This document shows, piece after piece, positions 50,411 to 59,720 of a stretch of DNA of 64,000 nt. Position numbers and translations under genes: made by a program. The notes under the pieces are model-generated. The model was not told where the DNA came from. It made no database searches and saw nothing but the letters and a program-made list of their open reading frames with translations. How positions within the stretch are numbered: the first letter of the stretch is position 1; each line of letters opens with the position of its first letter. The stretch covers positions 1 through 64,000 of the forward strand of contig CAVQKQ010000021.1 in assembly GCA_963713085.1 (NCBI GenBank). The letters are read 5' to 3'. This DNA comes from PFJX01 sp963713085. Lineage in GTDB: Bacteria; Pseudomonadota; Gammaproteobacteria; Burkholderiales; Thiobacillaceae.

Positions 50411-51430
50411 ATGCTCAACGACCGCGCCCGCATCCTGCTCAAATTCCTCGTCGAGCGCTATATCGAGGACGGCCAGCCCGTGGGTTCCCGCACCCTGTCC
50501 AAGCACACGGGCCTGAACCTCTCCCCCGCTTCCATCCGCAACATCATGGCGGACCTGGAGGAAGGCGGCTTCATCGCCAGTCCCCATACCTCGGCGGGCC
50601 GCATCCCCACCCCCCGGGGCTATCGCCTGTTCGTCGACACCCTGCTGACGGTGAAACCCCTGGACAGCATGTCGCTGCGCCAGATCGAATCCACCCTGGC
50701 CCCGGACGATCCCAAGCGCCTGGTCAGCGCCGCCTCCCACCTGCTGGCGGAACTCTCCGCCCACGCCGGCGTGGTGCTGACGCCGAAACGGCGCAACCAG
50801 GGCCTGCGCCAGATCGAATTCCTGACCCTGTCGGACAAACGCATCCTGCTCATCATGGTGACCGCCGAAGGGGAGGTGCAGAACCGGGTGATCGCCACGG
50901 ACCAGCCCTATTCCCCCAGCCAGCTCACCCGGGCCGCCAATTACTTCAACCAGCACTTCGCCGGCCACTCCTTCGAGCAGGTCCAGCCCCGCCTGGCCCA
51001 AGAACTCGCGGAACTGAAATCCGACATCAGCAAGCTCATGGAGGTGGTGGTGGTGGCGGGCTCCGACGCCTTCAGCGCCGCCGGCAAGGAATACGTGCTG
51101 TCCGGCGAGCGCAACCTGCTGCAATCCCCGGACCTGTTCACCAACATGAACCGGTTGCGGGAGCTGTTCGGCCTGTTCGAGCAGAAGACCGAGCTCATGC
51201 AGTTGCTGGATGTGGGCCATGCCGCCAGCGGCGTGCAACTGTTCATCGGCGCCGAGTCCGGCGTGGCGTCCCTGGACGAATGCAGCGTGATCTCCGCGCC
51301 CTACGAAGTGAACGGCGAGGTGGTCGGCACCCTGGGGGTGATCGGTCCCACCCGCATGGCCTACGAGCGGGTCATCCCCATCGTCGACATCACCGCCAGG
51401 CTCCTGTCCAACGCCCTGTCATATCATTGA
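50411..51430 (+). CDS. hrcA: Heat-inducible transcription repressor HrcA
   Basis: The 339-residue repressor of groE/dnaK-type heat shock operons binds CIRCE elements. Its N-terminal winged helix has VGSRTLSKHTGLNLSPASIRNIMADLEE and SAGRIPTPRGYRLFVD. The C-terminal domain has GVQLFIGAESG. No CIRCE sequence is visible in the short 38-bp nadK-hrcA gap, so autoregulation by that site is not evident. Confidence 0.97.
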   Translation: MLNDRARILLKFLVERYIEDGQPVGSRTLSKHTGLNLSPASIRNIMADLEEGGFIASPHTSAGRIPTPRGYRLFVDTLLTVKPLDSMSLRQIESTLAPDDPKRLVSAASHLLAELSAHAGVVLTPKRRNQGLRQIEFLTLSDKRILLIMVTAEGEVQNRVIATDQPYSPSQLTRAANYFNQHFAGHSFEQVQPRLAQELAELKSDISKLMEVVVVAGSDAFSAAGKEYVLSGERNLLQSPDLFTNMNRLRELFGLFEQKTELMQLLDVGHAASGVQLFIGAESGVASLDECSVISAPYEVNGEVVGTLGVIGPTRMAYERVIPIVDITARLLSNALSYH

Positions 51431-51468
51431 CCCCTCTACCCAGCCGGAACGGCCGTTCGAGAAAACCC

Positions 51469-52359
51469 ATGACCCGATATCAAACCGGCATCCCTTCCCC
51501 CGTGCCGCTCGCCGCCTGGCATCTTCACTTTCAGTTGAATCCCGGCTGCGCCGCCGAAGAGCTGAGCGCGGCCCTTCAGCGCCTGCGCTACGTGGCCGAC
51601 GGCGACTCCCTGGTGCTGGGCATCGGTGCCGCCACGGCGGAAGCCCTGGGCCGGTCCATCCCCGGCTTGCACGCATTTCCCGCCTTCCAGTCCGCAACGG
51701 TGACCATTCCCACCACGCCCGCCGCCCTCTGGTGCTGGCTGCGCGGCACCGACCGGGGCGAACTGCTGCACCGGGCACGCCATATCCGACAGTTGCTGGA
51801 CCCGGCCCTGGTCGACAGCTGGAGCCTGGAGACGTTCCGCTACGATGGCTCCCTGGACCTGACCGGCTACGAGGACGGCACCGAGAATCCGCAGGGAGAG
51901 GACGCCCTTGACGCGGCCTTCGCCAACGGACAAGGCGCCGGCCTGGACGGCGGCAGCATCGCCGCCATCCAGCAGTGGGTCCATGATCTGGATCGGTTCG
52001 AATCCCTGCCCGCGCAAGAACAGGACCACATATTCGGCCGCCGCAGGTCCGACAACGAGGAACTGGAGGACGCCCCCGAAAGCGCCCATGTCAAGCGCAC
52101 CGCCCAGGAAAGCTTCGACCCGGAGGCCTTCGTCCTGCGCCGTTCCATGCCCTGGTCCGAGGGTGGCAGCGCCGGCCTGGTGTTCCTGGCGTTCGGCCGC
52201 GACGCCCAGGCCTACGAGGCCCAGCTGCGGCGCATGACCGGCCAGGAAGACGGCATCCTGGACGGCCTGTTCCGCTTCACCCATCCGGTCACCGGCACCT
52301 ATTTCTGGTGTCCGCCCATGCTGGATGGCCGGCTCGACCTGCGCGCCCTGGGACTCTGA
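51469..52359 (+). CDS. Dyp-type heme peroxidase
   Basis: The 296-residue dye-decolorising peroxidase has the GxxDG motif GYEDGTENP with the catalytic Asp, the proximal heme His in HVKRTAQESF, and the distal Arg in LRRSMPW. It is a cytoplasmic or encapsulated heme enzyme with no signal peptide. ATG 51469 follows hrcA. The gene is followed 6 bp later by an EamA-type protein and then hemH; heme supply is in the neighbourhood. Confidence 0.9.
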   Translation: MTRYQTGIPSPVPLAAWHLHFQLNPGCAAEELSAALQRLRYVADGDSLVLGIGAATAEALGRSIPGLHAFPAFQSATVTIPTTPAALWCWLRGTDRGELLHRARHIRQLLDPALVDSWSLETFRYDGSLDLTGYEDGTENPQGEDALDAAFANGQGAGLDGGSIAAIQQWVHDLDRFESLPAQEQDHIFGRRRSDNEELEDAPESAHVKRTAQESFDPEAFVLRRSMPWSEGGSAGLVFLAFGRDAQAYEAQLRRMTGQEDGILDGLFRFTHPVTGTYFWCPPMLDGRLDLRALGL

Positions 52360-52365
52360 GGGCCC

Positions 52366-52800
52366 ATGGCGACTTCCCTCACCTGGTTCCACTGGGCCCT
52401 GCTGTCGGCCGTGTTCGCGGCCATGACGGCCATCTTCGCCAAGATCGGGCTCCAGGGCGTGGACTCGGACCTGGCCACCCTGGTGCGCACCTTCATCATC
52501 CTGCTGGTCCTGGGGGCCTTCGTGGCCTTCGCCGGCAAATGGCAGAACCCCCTCGCCCTGTCCGCCCACACCTGGCTGTTCTTGTCCCTCTCCGCGCTGG
52601 CCACGGGGGCGTCCTGGGTCAGCTACTTCCGCGCCCTGCAGATCGGCGAGGCCTCCAAGGTGGCCCCCATCGACAAACTCAGCCTGGTGCTGGTGGCCAT
52701 CTTCGCCTTCATCTTTCTCGGTGAACGACCCAACCCCTGGGAATGGTTCGGCATCGTTCTGGTCGCCGGCGGCGTCGTCATTCTAGGATTCAAACGCTAA
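52366..52800 (+). CDS. EamA family membrane protein (half-size)
   Basis: The 144-residue protein has five hydrophobic helices and is a single EamA/DMT unit: FAAMTAIFAKIGLQGV, SALATGASWVSYFRALQIGEAS and APIDKLSLVLVAIFAFIFLGE. Half-size DMT proteins act as dimers; the substrate is unknown. Its stop TAA overlaps the hemH ATG (TAATG). Confidence 0.9.
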   Translation: MATSLTWFHWALLSAVFAAMTAIFAKIGLQGVDSDLATLVRTFIILLVLGAFVAFAGKWQNPLALSAHTWLFLSLSALATGASWVSYFRALQIGEASKVAPIDKLSLVLVAIFAFIFLGERPNPWEWFGIVLVAGGVVILGFKR

Positions 52801-53906
52801 TGAGCTTCTTCCTCCCTGAACCCCCCTATCGCCACGACCAGCCCGCCCGCACCGGCATCCTGCTCATCAACCTGGGCACCCCGGATGCCCCCACGGCCCC
52901 GGCCCTGCGCTCCTATCTGAAGGAATTCCTCTGGGACCGGCGGGTGGTGGAGATCCCGCGCCCTGTCTGGTGGCTGATCCTGAACGGCATCATCCTCAAC
53001 ACCCGGCCCCGGAAATCCGCCGGGAAATATGCCGCCATCTGGCGCGCCGAGGGCTCCCCCCTCGACTATTTCACCCGGCGCCAAGCCCAGTTGCTGGCCG
53101 AGGAACTCGCCCGGCGTACCGAGACGCCTTTGTTGGTGGACTACGCCATGCGCTACGGTCAGCCCGGCATCCACGACAAGATCCAGGCCATGAAGGCCCA
53201 GGGCGTGACCCGACTGCTGGTATTGCCCATGTACCCGCAATATGCCGCCAGCAGCACCGGGTCCGCCCTGGATGCGGTCTGGCAGACCCTGCTGCACACC
53301 CGCAATGCGCCCGAGATCCGGACCGTCAGGAATTTTCATGACGACCCCGGCTACATCGCCGTTTTGCAGCAGAGCATCGAGGCCTACTGGGCCGAGCATG
53401 GCCGCCCCGACGTCCTGGTCATGAGTTTCCACGGGATACCGCGCCGCTCCCTGGACCTGGGCGATCCCTACCATTGCGAGTGCCGCAAGACCGGGCGTCT
53501 TCTGGCGGAATCCCTGGGCCTGGCGCCGGAACAGTTCCGCCTCAGCTTCCAGTCCCGCTTCGGCAAGGCGGAATGGCTCAAGCCCTACACCGCCGAGACC
53601 CTGCAAACCCTGGGACGCGCCGGGACCCGACGGGTGGATGTCGTTTGTCCGGGCTTCGTGGCCGACTGCCTGGAAACGCTGGAGGAGATCGCCATGGAAG
53701 GCAAGGCGGAGTTCCTGAATGCCGGCGGCGGGGAGTACCGCTACATTCCAGGCCTCAATGATCGCGGCACCTGGATCCGGGCCCTGGCCGACCTGACGCT
53801 GAATTCGATCGGATCCTGGATATCGCCGGGGTGGAACCAGGAAGCGGAAGCACGCGAAGCAACAATCAGGCGCGAAAGAGCCGTCGACTTGGGCGCGAAG
53901 CGCTGA
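52800..53906 (+). CDS. hemH: Ferrochelatase
   Basis: The 368-residue enzyme inserts Fe(II) into protoporphyrin IX. Motifs: ILLINLGTPDAPT, LPMYPQYAASSTGS, the catalytic His in VMSFHGIPRRSLDLGDPY, and CPGFVADCLETLEEIAMEG. The start ATG overlaps the EamA stop. The C-terminal ~30 residues extend beyond the conserved core. Confidence 0.96.
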   Translation: MSFFLPEPPYRHDQPARTGILLINLGTPDAPTAPALRSYLKEFLWDRRVVEIPRPVWWLILNGIILNTRPRKSAGKYAAIWRAEGSPLDYFTRRQAQLLAEELARRTETPLLVDYAMRYGQPGIHDKIQAMKAQGVTRLLVLPMYPQYAASSTGSALDAVWQTLLHTRNAPEIRTVRNFHDDPGYIAVLQQSIEAYWAEHGRPDVLVMSFHGIPRRSLDLGDPYHCECRKTGRLLAESLGLAPEQFRLSFQSRFGKAEWLKPYTAETLQTLGRAGTRRVDVVCPGFVADCLETLEEIAMEGKAEFLNAGGGEYRYIPGLNDRGTWIRALADLTLNSIGSWISPGWNQEAEAREATIRRERAVDLGAKR

Positions 53907-53918
53907 CCCGCCGCCCTT

Positions 53919-54686
53919 TCAGATCTCGAAGTACTGGTCCGGGGCCAGGGCGCTGGGCGTACAACAATTCAGGGGCGCCTCCCGCAACTCGTCCATGATG
54001 ACCGTCTCGGCGCCGGGCTTGAGGTGCGTGATCCACACCTCCATATCGCCTTCGAGCAGGGACAGGTCCGACCACAGCGTGGTGGAGCAGTAATGCTTGG
54101 ATACTTCGGCTAGCTGCGTCAGCGCACGGGGGAAGGAGCACTCGATGATCAGATGGCGCAGGTCCCGGGCCGCCTCGATGCTCTGCCATAACGCCTCGTG
54201 GCTTGCGGTATCGCCGGAAAACAGCAAACTCCCCGAGGGACCCCTGAGCAGGTAGCCCGAAGCCGGTACCGTATGGTTGGCGGGAATGGCGGTGAATTGC
54301 CGGTCCCCCAGGGTCACCGTGTCCCCCAGTTGCAGGGGGGAATACCGCAGGAACGGGGCCTCCAGGCTGGGCACCCGCGAGAAATCCGGCCAGATGCGCC
54401 AGTTGAAGATGTGGTCCTTGAGGATTTCGAGCACCTCCGGGATGGCGTGGAGCACCAGCGGCCGGTCCCGATCCCCGGCCACGCTGTCCATCAGCAGCGG
54501 GATCGACAGGATATGGTCCATGTGGCTGTGGGTCAGGAAGATATGGTCGATTCCCGCCAGCGTGGACCGGGGTAGCCGGGTCACGCCGCTGCCGGCATCC
54601 AGCAGGATGTCCTGGTCGACCAGGAACGACGTGGTGTGGCGGTCATCGCCGATGCCGCCGGAACAGCCCAATACGCGCACTTCCAT
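53919..54686 (-). CDS. Metallo-beta-lactamase-fold hydrolase (cyclic phosphodiesterase-like)
   Basis: The 255-residue product has the metal motif THSHMDHILSIPLL (HxHxDH), a distal ligand in SGDTASHEA and a His in WITHLKPG. The arrangement resembles class II 3',5'-cyclic-nucleotide phosphodiesterases and tRNase Z-type enzymes. ATG 54686 has GGAGAGA upstream. It lies downstream of a CHASE2 nucleotide cyclase on the same strand (43 bp), suggesting synthesis and breakdown of the same messenger; this is inference. Confidence 0.85.
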   Translation of the reverse strand: MEVRVLGCSGGIGDDRHTTSFLVDQDILLDAGSGVTRLPRSTLAGIDHIFLTHSHMDHILSIPLLMDSVAGDRDRPLVLHAIPEVLEILKDHIFNWRIWPDFSRVPSLEAPFLRYSPLQLGDTVTLGDRQFTAIPANHTVPASGYLLRGPSGSLLFSGDTASHEALWQSIEAARDLRHLIIECSFPRALTQLAEVSKHYCSTTLWSDLSLLEGDMEVWITHLKPGAETVIMDELREAPLNCCTPSALAPDQYFEI

Positions 54687-54729
54687 GCCGATCTCTCCAG
54701 GTGGCGGAGCTTTGGGATGAATCAGAACA

Positions 54730-56946
54730 TCACTTGGTCGTGAAAGTAAATACACCATCCCAATCCGCGGGCGGCGGGTTGAAACGGAAGTGGGTGACCC
54801 GGTCCAGGTAGACCTGATACAGCTTGCAGGAATTGCCGCGGAGCAGTTCCGTGAGCTTGGTCTCGGCCTGGTCCCAGCGCTGGGCCTGATAGTCCGCCAC
54901 CACGGCCTCGAACCGTTCGGCCTCCTGGGACTGTTCCGGAGTCAATTCCGCCGTGGGTCCCAGGGGTTCATAGATGGACACCGGCACATCCTTGCCCTTG
55001 ACCCGGACCCGGTCGACGATGCGGAAGGCGAGGTCGGGGCAGGCCGCCCGGGTGACCTCGCCGACCAGCACCCCGACGCCATACTGGCGCGTGAGAGCCT
55101 CCAGGCGGGAAGCCAGGTTCACCGCGTCGGCCATGACGGTATAGGCCATGCGGAACTCGGAGCCCATGTTGCCCACGCTCATGCGACCGGTGTTGACCCC
55201 CACCCCGATCCTCATCGCCGGCCAGCCGCGGGCCTCCAACTGCGGATTCAATTCCTTGAGGGCGACCTGCATGGCCATGGCGGTCAAAACGGCGTCCCGG
55301 GCATGCTGGTCGTCGCTCATGGGCGCACCCCAGAAGGCCATGATGGCGTCGCCGATGTACTTGTCGATGGTGCCTCGCCCCTGCTGAACGACGCGGGTCA
55401 TGGCCGACAGGTAGACATTGAGCAACTCGGCCAACTGGGCGGCTTCCAGCTTTTCGGAAATGCTGGTGAAGCCGACGATGTCGGAAAACAGCACGGTCAT
55501 GACCCGGGACTCGCCGCGCATGCTGTAGCGGGCCGGGTCTTTGGCCATCTCCTCCACCAACTCGGGGGGGATGTACTGGCCGAACAGGCGGTTCATCTGG
55601 GCCTTGGAGCGGGCTTCCACGAAGAAGCCCCAACTCATGTTCAACACGAACAGGCCGGCCACCGCGATCAGCGGCGTTGCCAGGGCCAGGCTCATGTTGA
55701 GGGCCTTCCAGGCATAGACATCGAAGCCAAACAATCCCCCCAGCAACAGCAAGGTGAGGCCGGCTGCCCAGAGGGGCGTGAGCCAGGGCAAGGCCAGCGC
55801 CAGGATCAGGCCCAGCAGGACCACGCCGGCGACCAGGCCCGCGCGGATGCCGGCCGGTTCCCATTTCACCTCGCTGTCCAGGATGCCGGAGATCAGGTTG
55901 GCGTGTATTTCGACGCCGGGGAACGCTTTCTCGCCCGGCGTAACGCGCAGATCCATGATGCCCGGCGCGGTGGAGCCGATCAGGGCGATGCGCCCCTCCA
56001 GGCCGGCGGTGGGGGCACTGGCCTGGATCACGTCGCTGGCGGAGACGTAGGCGAAGGCGCCGGGGGCGCGATACGGCACCAAGGCCATGGCCCTGCCGTC
56101 CAATGGGATGGTCAAACCGTCCAGGTCCAGTGCTGGCGGGCTCCAGGCATGTCCGCCCGCCTTGCCGCCGGGCAGCAGTTTGACCTGCTCCGAGCCCATG
56201 CCGGCACGCACCAGGTTGAGGGCCAGCGAGCCGTAGCACCGTCCCTGATATGCCATCAGCACCGGCATGCGGCGGGCCACGCCATCGAAATCCGGATCCA
56301 TGTTGAAGAAGCCGGCATAGGGCGTTTTTTCCTGCAGCCGCGCCAGATTGCCGTTGTAGCCAGCCGCCGCGACGGGGCGCAACCCCAGGGCATTGACCGC
56401 CTTGCAATCGACCACCGGCGTCGGCAATGCGCCGACGCTGTCCTGTCCCGCTTGAAAGCCGAAGTAATAGCCCAGCACCGCCGGACCGCTGGCCAGGGCA
56501 GTCGCCAGCTTGCCGTCGTAGTCGAGTTGTCCCCGCACCCGTTCCAGCCCGGCATGAAAACCCGCGTCGCCGGCGAGAGGTCCCCGGGCAAGTTTCTCGA
56601 GCACCGGCAGCCCGGAACTCTGGTCCGGTTCGGCGAAGATCACGTCGAAGCCCACCGCCGCCACACCGTAATGCTCGAACAGATTGTTGGTGAGCTGGGC
56701 GGTCAGTTCCCGGGGCCAGGGCCAGCGCCCCAACGCCTTGAGGCTTTTTTCATCGATGTCGACGATGACCACCCGTTCGTCCACGCTGTGGAGGCGGAAC
56801 ATCCGCACCTTGAGGTCGTAAAGGGCGGCATCCAGCTTGTCGATGATGTACAGGTTGTACCAGCCCGCGGCATGCCCCAGCAGCACCAGCAGCAATGCCA
56901 GGCTGGCCAGGAATTGGCCCAGGAAGCGCCGGGAGCGTTGGGTCAT
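54730..56946 (-). CDS. CHASE2-domain adenylate/guanylate cyclase
   Basis: The 738-residue protein has TM helix 1 (about 10-28), a periplasmic CHASE2 domain (about 35-345; RVVIVDIDEKSLKALGRWPWPRE is its signature), three TM helices (about 350-430) and a class III cyclase domain (about 465-655). The catalytic metal Asp residues are in VLFSDIVGFTS and KYIGDAIMAFWGAP; NTGRMSVGNMGSE is also present. It makes cAMP or cGMP in response to an external signal. It is followed by an MBL-fold hydrolase. The intact Crp-type receptor at 21460-22158 is a possible target. Confidence 0.92.
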   Translation of the reverse strand: MTQRSRRFLGQFLASLALLLVLLGHAAGWYNLYIIDKLDAALYDLKVRMFRLHSVDERVVIVDIDEKSLKALGRWPWPRELTAQLTNNLFEHYGVAAVGFDVIFAEPDQSSGLPVLEKLARGPLAGDAGFHAGLERVRGQLDYDGKLATALASGPAVLGYYFGFQAGQDSVGALPTPVVDCKAVNALGLRPVAAAGYNGNLARLQEKTPYAGFFNMDPDFDGVARRMPVLMAYQGRCYGSLALNLVRAGMGSEQVKLLPGGKAGGHAWSPPALDLDGLTIPLDGRAMALVPYRAPGAFAYVSASDVIQASAPTAGLEGRIALIGSTAPGIMDLRVTPGEKAFPGVEIHANLISGILDSEVKWEPAGIRAGLVAGVVLLGLILALALPWLTPLWAAGLTLLLLGGLFGFDVYAWKALNMSLALATPLIAVAGLFVLNMSWGFFVEARSKAQMNRLFGQYIPPELVEEMAKDPARYSMRGESRVMTVLFSDIVGFTSISEKLEAAQLAELLNVYLSAMTRVVQQGRGTIDKYIGDAIMAFWGAPMSDDQHARDAVLTAMAMQVALKELNPQLEARGWPAMRIGVGVNTGRMSVGNMGSEFRMAYTVMADAVNLASRLEALTRQYGVGVLVGEVTRAACPDLAFRIVDRVRVKGKDVPVSIYEPLGPTAELTPEQSQEAERFEAVVADYQAQRWDQAETKLTELLRGNSCKLYQVYLDRVTHFRFNPPPADWDGVFTFTTK

Positions 56947-56947
56947 G

Positions 56948-57910
56948 TCAGTTTTTCAACTGATAGAACCGCCCCGCCCCGGATTGACCCTCCGGAAGAT
57001 TGTCCAGGCGATCGGACACCGCGTCGGCCAGCCGATCCAGGCGCACCTCGGGCAAGGGATGGGTCTTGAACAGCAGCGATACTCTCTTGTCACCCTTGGC
57101 CACGTGGCCGATATCCGCCAGTACCGTGGGCAGGCCATAGGCGTCGTAGCCCGCCCGGGCGGCATAGACCAGGCCCAGGCGGTCCGCCTCGAACTCGGCG
57201 TCCTTGTCCAGGCCCCGCGCGACGATCTCAGCGCCGTTGCCGATGATGTTCTGCACCATCTTCTCGTTGCTGTCGACCTTGCTGCCGAAGAAGCTGCCGA
57301 CGGCGGCGATGGCCTGGGATTTCTGCAGCAGCTTGAGGTGGTGCTTCTTCACCACATGGCCGATCTCGTGGCCCAGCACTCCCGCCAGTTCCGCCTCGTT
57401 GTGCAGCTGGCGATACAGGCCCCGGGTCAGGAATACATAGCCCCCCGGCGCGGCGAAGGCGTTGATGTCCTCGCTTTCGATCACGCCGAAGTGCCAATCC
57501 AGGTCAGGACGTTCGCTCTGCAGGGCGACCCAGCGGCCAACCCGGTTGACATAGCGCTGCAAGGCATCGTCCCGCACCAGATGGGCGGCGCCCAGCAGGT
57601 TGCCGGCGATCTGCTGGCCGATGCGCTCCTCCTCTTCGAGGGATGTCTTGCCCTGCAGCAAGGCCTTGAGCAACTGGTCTCCGGGTTGTTCCTTGGCCAG
57701 GGCGGGAGCGGCCGGTTGGCTGGGGGCATTGGGCGCGTTGGGCGCCACCGGTTGGGCGGGCTGCTGAGGGGCCGGGGCCGTGGTGGATTCCTTGCCCTTG
57801 AGCTTCTTCTTGAAAAAGCCATGCAGGGCATCGCTGAATTCGTCGGCCTGGGCCAGACCCGTGCCCAGCATCAGCACCAATAACCAGCCAAATATGGGTT
57901 TCCTGTTCAT
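56948..57910 (-). CDS. M48 family metallopeptidase (exported)
   Basis: The 320-residue product has a signal peptide (residues 1-22, ending LAQA), then a Pro/Ala-rich stretch, and an M48 peptidase domain with HEIGHVVKKHH zinc motif and a third Glu in the EFEADRLGLVYAARAGYDAYG strip. NAFAAPGGYVFLTRGLYRQ is the second family strip. BepA/LoiP-like envelope proteases share this plan. Its start overlaps the stop of the SH3 gene (ATGA, 57907-57910). Confidence 0.9.
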   Translation of the reverse strand: MNRKPIFGWLLVLMLGTGLAQADEFSDALHGFFKKKLKGKESTTAPAPQQPAQPVAPNAPNAPSQPAAPALAKEQPGDQLLKALLQGKTSLEEEERIGQQIAGNLLGAAHLVRDDALQRYVNRVGRWVALQSERPDLDWHFGVIESEDINAFAAPGGYVFLTRGLYRQLHNEAELAGVLGHEIGHVVKKHHLKLLQKSQAIAAVGSFFGSKVDSNEKMVQNIIGNGAEIVARGLDKDAEFEADRLGLVYAARAGYDAYGLPTVLADIGHVAKGDKRVSLLFKTHPLPEVRLDRLADAVSDRLDNLPEGQSGAGRFYQLKN

Positions 57911-58425
57911 AGTCCGTTATCTCCCCAAGGACTGTTGTTCGACTTGGTTTCCGTCTTGGGCTCGGGCAACTGGGCCAGATTGCGCCGCACCAGTCCGGCG
58001 GAATGGGCGAACTGCTCCGCCGCCGCGCGGCTCGCCACAAACTGGTCCATGGCGGCCAGTTCCTTGGCATCGAATTTCGCGGCCTTGAGATCTTCCTCGT
58101 TGAGGCCGCGCAGGCCCGCCACCGCCACCACCTGGCTGTTGTCCCGATTACTGGTGAAGGCGGCGAGATCCGCGGCGCTGGCGCCGGAGGCGTTGGTCTT
58201 GACCGACAGGATGCGCACCCAGCCCACCTTGCCGGCGGTCTTGATCTCGGTCCAGCCGCCCTTGCGCGCCAGGATCTCCACCGCGCTTCCCTTCGCCACG
58301 CGCTTGACTGTGGCCGCGCTCGAGGTGGGCTCGGCCTTCATGTCCTCGTCCTTGATCAGGCTGCCGGTGCCCGCCCACGCGGGCAGTGCCAGCAAGCCAG
58401 TCAGGAGTATCAATAAGCGTTTCAT
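57907..58425 (-). CDS. Exported SH3b-domain protein
   Basis: The 172-residue product has a signal peptide (residues 1-18, cleavage after AWA). The bacterial SH3 domain follows (about 25-78: MKAEPTSSAATVKRVAKGSAVEIL, GWTEIKTAGKVGWVRILSV). A charged helical C-terminal region ends it. SH3b domains bind peptides or cell wall. It is coupled to the M48 peptidase downstream and may be its targeting partner. Confidence 0.87.
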   Translation of the reverse strand: MKRLLILLTGLLALPAWAGTGSLIKDEDMKAEPTSSAATVKRVAKGSAVEILARKGGWTEIKTAGKVGWVRILSVKTNASGASAADLAAFTSNRDNSQVVAVAGLRGLNEEDLKAAKFDAKELAAMDQFVASRAAAEQFAHSAGLVRRNLAQLPEPKTETKSNNSPWGDNGL

Positions 58426-58488
58426 GATTGTCCTCTCTCTCCGGGATGGGCAATGATACATCCCGCTTCCAGTTGCTATGATGGCCCC

Positions 58489-59283
58489 ATGCGAGTGCTC
58501 ATCGACTTTCTCACCCGACGCGGAGCCGCGGTTCTGGCCACCTGGCGCATCTGGCGCGCCACCCTGTCCTTCGCCGGGGAAGTCCTGGTGGCGTCGCTCT
58601 CCCCGGCCCTCTACAACAGCGCAACGCGCATGGTGGTGATGAAGCAGATCTACTTCACCGCCTGGCAGATCCTGCCTGGATACACCCTGTTCGCCGCCCT
58701 GCTCTCCTTCGTCCTGATCCAGATCGTGGTCACCACCGCCGCCCATTACGGCCTGTCGGAGTACGCCCTGGAAATGAGCATGCGGGTCCTGGTGCTGGAG
58801 ATCCTGCCCCTCACCACCGCCCTGTTCGTGGCCCTGCGCTCTGGGTCGGCCATCAACACCGAGGTGGCGCTGATGAAGATCAACAACGAGATCGACGCCC
58901 TGGAAGCATCCGGCGTCGACACCCTGCGCCTGGAGTTCATGCCCCGGGTCATCGGCGGCGTGATCTCGGTGCTGGCCCTGACCGCCGTCACCAGCGTGTT
59001 GGCCCTGGTCCTGGCCTATCTGGCCGTCTACGGTTTTCAACCCTGGAGTTTTCATGATTTCACCCGGGTCATGGGCAAGGTGTTCGACGGTGCGGTCATG
59101 GCAGGCATCTGGCTGAAGAGCCTGGCCTTCGGCGTGGCGGTCACCAGCATCCCGGTGACCGAGGGCCTGGCCACGCCCAAGAAACTGTTCATGGTGCCGA
59201 TCTCCGTGCTGCGCGGCATGGTCCGGCTGTTCTTCGTGCTGATGCTGATCGAGGTGGCGTCATTAGCCTTCAAATACATCTGA
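58489..59283 (+). CDS. MlaE-like ABC permease
   Basis: The 264-residue membrane protein belongs to the MlaE/PermD permease family: TRMVVMKQIYFTAWQILPGYTLFAALL, GSAINTEVALMKINNEIDALEASGVD and LAFGVAVTSIPVTEG. The EIDALEASG strip is the family signature. It moves lipids between membranes with an MlaD-type binding protein. ATG 58489 is the family start. It begins a four-gene operon. Confidence 0.9.
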   Translation: MRVLIDFLTRRGAAVLATWRIWRATLSFAGEVLVASLSPALYNSATRMVVMKQIYFTAWQILPGYTLFAALLSFVLIQIVVTTAAHYGLSEYALEMSMRVLVLEILPLTTALFVALRSGSAINTEVALMKINNEIDALEASGVDTLRLEFMPRVIGGVISVLALTAVTSVLALVLAYLAVYGFQPWSFHDFTRVMGKVFDGAVMAGIWLKSLAFGVAVTSIPVTEGLATPKKLFMVPISVLRGMVRLFFVLMLIEVASLAFKYI

Positions 59284-59288
59284 ACTGG

Positions 59289-59720
59289 ATGGAGGACGAC
59301 GCCCAGCGGCGCAAGTTCCTTAGCGACAACGGCGAGGTTGCCCTGGTCTCGCCGGATATGCCGCTGCGCGCCAATCTGTCGGTGCTGGAAAACATCGGCG
59401 TGATTCCCCAGTTCCACCAGAACCTGAGCTATCTGGACGCTGCGGATATCGCCTGGAACCTGCTGCTGGCCGCTGGCCACACCGATATGGCCTACAAGCG
59501 CGACCCCGACCTGAGCCATGCCGAGCGCTTCGTGGCCAAATTGTTGCGGGCGGCCGTGAGTGCACCGTCTATCATCCTGATCGATCGACCGGGTATGCTG
59601 TTGCCCGACGTCCATTACCCGCCGTTCATCGACGGCCTGCTCGGGCGCCTGGCTTCCCACCTGAATGACTGTTGGATTGTGGATTACCGATGGAACGAGC
59701 CCCTCTACGCGCCCCGCTGA
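59289..59720 (+). CDS. Truncated MlaF-like ABC ATPase without Walker A
   Basis: The 143-residue product sits where the ATPase gene of an Mla operon is expected. It has an LRANLSVLENIGVIPQFHQ strip that looks like the Q-loop region (but with no Gln at the expected place), a degenerate signature LSHAERFVAKLLRA and a Walker B-like SAPSIILIDRPGML with Asp followed by Arg, not Glu. The first ~100 residues, including Walker A, are absent; the permease gene ends only 5 bp before. ATP hydrolysis is unlikely. Overlaps mlaD-like gene by 31 bp. Confidence 0.75.
   Translation: MEDDAQRRKFLSDNGEVALVSPDMPLRANLSVLENIGVIPQFHQNLSYLDAADIAWNLLLAAGHTDMAYKRDPDLSHAERFVAKLLRAAVSAPSIILIDRPGMLLPDVHYPPFIDGLLGRLASHLNDCWIVDYRWNEPLYAPR

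Noticed and set aside
54790..57069. A 759-residue plus-strand open frame antisense to the CHASE2 cyclase
   Set aside because: The opposite strand encodes a complete, motif-rich cyclase; this frame is a composition artefact rich in His, Gln and Gly.
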